Assembly (NCBI GenBank): GCA_043754435.1
Contig: JAYUUS010000124.1
Span: 61,366-125,365, forward strand
Direction: 5' to 3'
Origin: JANNYA01 sp043754435
GTDB taxonomy: Bacteria > Pseudomonadota > Gammaproteobacteria > Xanthomonadales > SZUA-5
DNA: 64,000 nt
Below the pieces are notes generated by a model, which saw only the letters and a program-made list of their open reading frames with translations, ran no database searches and was not told the origin of the DNA. The number at the start of each line of letters is the position of its first letter. Position 1 is the stretch's first letter. Positions 60,813-64,000 of this stretch are shown one piece after another. The translations under genes were made by a program, and so were the position numbers.

Positions 60813-63308
60813 TCATGCCTCAACCCCCATCTTTTTAAGATGCGCGTTTACCCTTGCCGCCAGCGTCGCCACATTTTCCACAAGCTGCGGCAAAGGCGCA
60901 GCGTAACGTTCGGCCAGCTGGCGAATGCGTCCAGTTAGGGTTTGCGAGACGCGGTCGAGTTCGCCCTGCACAGCGGCGCTAATGGTTGCCAGCCATTTGT
61001 CGTCCACCACCAGCGTTTTGATTTCAAGCTCGCTAAGCGTTGGATATTTCGCGCCAACCTTAACTTCCAAAGCCTCTTGCGCGGCTTTGAGCTTGAGCTT
61101 GGTATCAGCCTGCTGGTCGAGCAGCGCGGTGTAGGCTTCGAGGGCTTGGCGAGCTTCGGCTTCCTCTGGATCATTGCCGATTTTTTTGAGTGCTGCCTTC
61201 ACACTCTTTGCGGTGACTTTTGGTGGTTCCCCATCGTTGGCTTCATTGGCTTCGGCGAGCACCAGTTCCCCATCAGCGTTTTGTTCCTCACGCGTTTCAT
61301 CGAGCTGTTGCTCGACGCTGGCTAGTTCGCCTTCCAAAGCAGCGATGGCGTCCCGCTCGGCGGCGAAATAGCGGGCGATGAGTAAATCGGCGGAAATTAG
61401 GTCGGACTTAAAGCGGCGCTTGCCGATTTTGAAATCTTCCTTCTCGGGCCAGACCAGCTTGCCGTCTTTGCTCTTGAGCTGAACGATCTCGCGCGGCAGC
61501 GACGCTTCCATCCAGCCGACATCGGCGATCAGATAGCAATCGTCTTTCATGGTCGCGTCCCAATAGTCCATCAGGTGCTGATAGACATCGTAGGCGTCCA
61601 GCAGCGGCGCGCGCTTGAAGGTGTCGAGCAGATCCTCGGCGATGCTTTCGATCAACGGCTTTGGGTGGCCGCCTTTGCCCAGCGCGGTAAGCTGCGCAAC
61701 ACAAGCCGTCTGCCAGTTTGTGTAAAGCATGTGGGCCCCGCTTGTGAACGCGGTGAATTCGCCGTGGCCGAAGATGGATTCTTTTAATTGAGAAGTGAGA
61801 ATGGAGAGTTGAGAATAGTTGGGGCGCAGTGGTGCGAATAACGTGGCGCGCAGGCTGGGCATGATCTGCCAGTAGTTGCCGAGCGCATCAATATCGCGCG
61901 TAGGAATGCCGCCGCGCAGGTGACCATCAATGTCCTGTAAGTCCTCGGGTTCGCTGCTGTCAATGTAGCGCGGCAGATTTAGGTTGTAGTCGTTTTTAGC
62001 GTCGGCGATTTCTGCGGTTGGCACCATGCGGGCATAGCGCGGGTCGCTTTCATCCTGGCGGCTGAAGGCGTCGACAATCTTGTGCAAGTCCTGCTCGCGC
62101 AGCCGATTTTTCGGGCCATCCTTCTTAAAACCCTTGGCGGCATCAATCATAAAAATGCCCTTGCGTGCGGCGGCGTTTTGCTTGTCCAGCACCAGAATGC
62201 AGGCCGGAATGCCGGTGCCGAAAAACAAGTTTGCAGGCAAACCAATAATCGCTTTGAGAATGCCTGAGCGCACCAATTGCTTGCGGATCAAGCCTTCCGC
62301 GTTGCCGCGAAACAGCACGCCGTGCGGCAAAATGCAGGCGGCTTTGCCGGTGCTTTTCATTGAACGGATGATGTGCAACAGGTACGCGTAGTCGCCCTGC
62401 TTCTTGGGCGGCACGCCCCAGCTAAAGCGCTGGAAGTTATCGCCAGCGCCGCCATCGCCTAAATTCAAGCCAGTGGACCAAGCTTTGTCAGAAAACGGCG
62501 GATTCGCGACGACATAATCATAAGTGCGCAGCTGTTCGCCATCTTTGAACTTGGGGTCGAACAGCGTGTTTCCCGACAGCACATTCGCGGTCGGAAAGTC
62601 GTGCAAGATCATGTTCATACGCGCCAGGCCAGCGGTCGTGACATCCTTTTCCTGGCCTTCGAGCGTGATGTGCTTTGCAGCCTCGGCGGCAACTTTCAGC
62701 AGCAAGGACCCAGACCCGCAGGTCGGATCGTAGGCGGTGGTGGCGGCGATTGAGTTAGCAGGCGTGATGCCGATCACTTTAGCCATAATGCGGCTGACTT
62801 CAGACGGCGTGTAAAACTGGCCCTTGCTTTTGCCGGATTGTGTGGCGAAGTGGCGCATTAGATATTCATAAGCGTCACCCAAAATATCGTCGTTTTCCGC
62901 GCGGTTTTTCGAGAAATCCAGCGCTGGGTTTTCGAAAATGGCGATCAAATTGCCGAGCTTTTCGACTTTGTCCTTGCCATCGCCGAGCTTATTCGAGTCA
63001 TTGAAATCAGGAAAATCGCTGCGCGCCAAGCGGAAGTTGCAATCAATCAGCGGCTGAATCACTTGCGTGTTGATCTTGTCGCCAATATCCGCCCTCCCCT
63101 TCAGCGCCACCATATCGCGAAAGCGCGCGCCTGCTGGAATATTGACCGGCGGCGCAAAGTCGTCGCTGTCGCCGTATTTGTCGGAGATGTATTTGATGAA
63201 CAGCATGAACAAGACATAGTCTTTGTACTGGCTGGCATCCATGCCGCCGCGCAATTCATCGCACGAGGCCCAAAGGGACGAATAAAGGTCTGATTTTTTG
63301 ATGGCCAT
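60813..63308 (-). CDS. hsdM: Type I restriction-modification DNA methyltransferase subunit HsdM
   Basis: This 831-residue N6-adenine methyltransferase has the HsdM N-terminal domain ('LYSSLWASCDELRGGMDASQ'), SAM motif I 'AYDPTCGSGSLLLKVA' (about residue 193) and catalytic motif IV NPPF in 'DYVVANPPFSDKAWS' (about 268). It is much longer than the common 500-residue HsdM because of a C-terminal extension with a Glu/Ala-rich coiled coil ('RDAIAALEGELASVEQQLDE'). An AT-rich repeat at 61782-61818 inserts 'NYSQLSILTSQLKES' near residue 500, between catalytic core and extension. It is the first gene of the operon. Confidence 0.94.
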   Translation of the reverse strand: MAIKKSDLYSSLWASCDELRGGMDASQYKDYVLFMLFIKYISDKYGDSDDFAPPVNIPAGARFRDMVALKGRADIGDKINTQVIQPLIDCNFRLARSDFPDFNDSNKLGDGKDKVEKLGNLIAIFENPALDFSKNRAENDDILGDAYEYLMRHFATQSGKSKGQFYTPSEVSRIMAKVIGITPANSIAATTAYDPTCGSGSLLLKVAAEAAKHITLEGQEKDVTTAGLARMNMILHDFPTANVLSGNTLFDPKFKDGEQLRTYDYVVANPPFSDKAWSTGLNLGDGGAGDNFQRFSWGVPPKKQGDYAYLLHIIRSMKSTGKAACILPHGVLFRGNAEGLIRKQLVRSGILKAIIGLPANLFFGTGIPACILVLDKQNAAARKGIFMIDAAKGFKKDGPKNRLREQDLHKIVDAFSRQDESDPRYARMVPTAEIADAKNDYNLNLPRYIDSSEPEDLQDIDGHLRGGIPTRDIDALGNYWQIMPSLRATLFAPLRPNYSQLSILTSQLKESIFGHGEFTAFTSGAHMLYTNWQTACVAQLTALGKGGHPKPLIESIAEDLLDTFKRAPLLDAYDVYQHLMDYWDATMKDDCYLIADVGWMEASLPREIVQLKSKDGKLVWPEKEDFKIGKRRFKSDLISADLLIARYFAAERDAIAALEGELASVEQQLDETREEQNADGELVLAEANEANDGEPPKVTAKSVKAALKKIGNDPEEAEARQALEAYTALLDQQADTKLKLKAAQEALEVKVGAKYPTLSELEIKTLVVDDKWLATISAAVQGELDRVSQTLTGRIRQLAERYAAPLPQLVENVATLAARVNAHLKKMGVEA
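61782..61818. repeat. AT-rich repeat inside hsdM
   Basis: TTTTAATTGAGAAGTGAGAA and the next 17 bp are a diverged copy of the repeat, read in frame as 'YSQLSILTSQLKES' of HsdM near residue 500. Confidence 0.85.
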
Positions 63309-63404
63309 TGCGTTTCTATTTCCGTGTTGTGCCGGTCACCGGGGCACGGTAGCCGGGCGCGATGTTTAAGTCTTCGGCCGAAATGCATCCTAGCGTGACC
63401 AATT

Positions 63405-63425
63405 TGGGGGTATTTATGGGGGTAT
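63405..63425 (+). repeat. Two direct TGGGGGTAT units near the right island end
   Basis: TGGGGGTAT occurs at 63405-63413 and 63417-63425, 12 bp apart, 64 bp before the right att repeat. They resemble the closely spaced arm-type sites near integrase genes of tRNA islands. This use is inference. Confidence 0.45.
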
Positions 63426-63488
63426 ATGCAAATGCATTTTATAACAATTATGATCTGAAACAGTAGGTTATACGCATTGTTCGATAGA

Positions 63489-63520
63489 CATCCTCTCCAT
63501 TTCAGAGATCAAAGTAGCAT
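63489..63520 (+). repeat. attR-like direct repeat (tRNA-Ala 3' end copy)
   Basis: CATCCTCTCCATTTCAG followed by AG then ATCAAAGTAGCAT matches 52903-52934 at 30/32 positions. It marks the right boundary of the island. The following GCTTTTTGCCCT also occurs near the left end at 52963 after a 28-bp insertion. Confidence 0.8.
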
Positions 63521-63551
63521 GCTTTTTGCCCTGCTTATCTATTTTGCTAAC

Positions 63552-64000
63552 CTAATCCCCAGCCAAAATTCGCCCATAAACCGTTAAATCCTGCGCCGAA
63601 AAACAACAAAAAATAATTTCGTTAGGAAGCTCGCTTTCTAGCGCACAAACACGCATAGTTTGCACCGCAGTTTGGGCCGCTAGATCACGGGGAAAGCTAT
63701 AAATGCCGGTGCTGATAGATGAAAACGCAATTGTAGCAAGCCCTTTTGCCGCAGCCAGTTCGAACGAATTTCGATAGCAGCTTGCCAGCAGCGCTACCTC
63801 ATCATTTTCCCCGCCCCGCCAAACTGGCCCTACCGTGTGAATGATGAATTTGGCAGGCAATCGATAGGCTTTCGTTATTTTCGCTTGCCCAGTTTTGCAG
63901 CCACCCAGCAATCGGCATTCATCTAGCAAATATGGCCCAGCAGCACGATGAATCGCGCCATCTACCCCGCCACCGCCGAGCAACGATGAATTGGCGGCAT
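63552..64000 (-). CDS. Macro domain protein (ADP-ribose/O-acetyl-ADP-ribose hydrolase type), 5' end beyond window
   Basis: The open frame continues past base 64000, so the N-terminus is missing. The visible part starts 'ANSSLLGGGGVDGAIHRAAG', the phosphate-binding loop of MacroD-type macro domains, and has 'ITKAYRLPAKFIIHTVGPVW' and 'ATIAFSSISTGIYSFPRDLA'. Such enzymes remove ADP-ribose from acetyl or protein acceptors. It lies just outside the island, 31 bp beyond the att repeat. Confidence 0.93.
   Translation of the reverse strand, partial: AANSSLLGGGGVDGAIHRAAGPYLLDECRLLGGCKTGQAKITKAYRLPAKFIIHTVGPVWRGGENDEVALLASCYRNSFELAAAKGLATIAFSSISTGIYSFPRDLAAQTAVQTMRVCALESELPNEIIFCCFSAQDLTVYGRILAGD

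Larger units (their letters stand above)
60154..60816 (-). pseudogene. N-terminal remnant of a DUF1016/PDDEXK-type nuclease gene, filled with palindromes
   Basis: Only the first 30 or so residues of this 220-codon frame look like a protein family: 'MNFEELVALCHNTHQQLM' resembles the start of YhcG/DUF1016 nuclease-like proteins. The rest is the translation of repeats ('PTPAGVAQRGATPAGVG', 'NSIEFEGIRNGAKE') and ends in the AT-rich repeat. Its start overlaps hsdM by 4 bp and its end overlaps hsdS by 4 bp, so it stays in the operon as a coupled reading frame. It may have become a spacer ORF. The family assignment is tentative. Confidence 0.5.
52914..63520. mobile_element. Putative genomic island in tRNA-Ala carrying a Type I restriction-modification operon
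   Basis: A 10.6-kb segment lies between the tRNA-Ala gene and a copy of its 3' end. Cargo, all on the minus strand, is hsdM, nuclease remnant, hsdS, four-helix-bundle gene, Fic remnant, rhuM, hsdR and a metallopeptidase gene. No integrase, transposase or relaxase is visible, so the element is a defence island that either lost its integrase or used one in trans. It differs from the flanking DNA by its repeats and palindromes, not by obvious base composition. Confidence 0.7.

Overview
The window looks like a chromosome segment of a gammaproteobacterium, probably on the Xanthomonadales/Lysobacterales side. This is inferred from gene content and order: an Rrf2-type SUF regulator heading sufBCDS, rpoE-rseA-rseB upstream of lepA-lepB-DUF4845-rnc-era-recO, lptM-dapF-DUF484, and a secreted repeat protein ending in a D-G-F-E motif. 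Coding density is high and genes sit on both strands. No database search was possible, so all family names rest on motifs and recalled family architecture.

Layout. 1-5760: a TetR-controlled tripartite RND efflux operon on the minus strand (tetR, tolC-like, adaptor lipoprotein, permease cut by the window edge), with two copies of a 12-bp operator-like palindrome. 5871-11179: SUF Fe-S cluster assembly operon (regulator, sufB, an unknown 77-aa ORF, sufC, sufD, sufS). 11271-13538: a secreted BNR/beta-propeller-type protein. 13518-19261: pyrimidine and beta-alanine catabolism (preA, preT, semialdehyde dehydrogenase, omega-transaminase). 19501-23185: a Crp/Fnr-type regulator, a DUF3011 protein and a CheA-like membrane protein with degenerate kinase motifs. 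23274-31359: the sigma-E locus followed by lepA, lepB, DUF4845, rnc, era and recO. 31373-34326: a conserved hypothetical, kdsA, sodB and trmJ. 34491-36433: tRNA-Leu, a decayed di-haem oxidoreductase gene and a Phd/PIN toxin-antitoxin pair. 36715-45465: ppsA and a cusCBA-type Cu/Ag efflux operon preceded by a small Cys-rich exported protein. 45466-52757: prfB (with the programmed +1 frameshift), DUF484, dapF, lptM, an esterase, a Nudix hydrolase, an amino-acid permease and an exported protein of unknown function.

The accessory part is 52841-63520. A tRNA-Ala(CGC) gene is followed by a Type I restriction-modification operon: hsdM, nuclease remnant, hsdS, four-helix-bundle protein, Fic remnant, rhuM, hsdR and a metallopeptidase. 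The operon ends at a 32-bp direct repeat (30/32 identical) of the tRNA 3' end, so this is most simply a 10.6-kb island inserted in the tRNA gene. No integrase is visible. Inside it, copies of an AT-rich repeat lie at nearly every gene junction and inside the hsdR and hsdM reading frames, where they are translated. A 500-bp stretch between hsdM and hsdS is packed with large palindromes, including a 66-bp-arm hairpin enclosing a perfect 22-bp-arm hairpin. After the island the window ends in a partial macro-domain gene.

The strongest leads are the tRNA island with its translated repeats and palindrome cluster, the CheA-like protein lacking the usual phosphoacceptor His, the small ORF inside the suf operon, and the unusual start region of rpoE.
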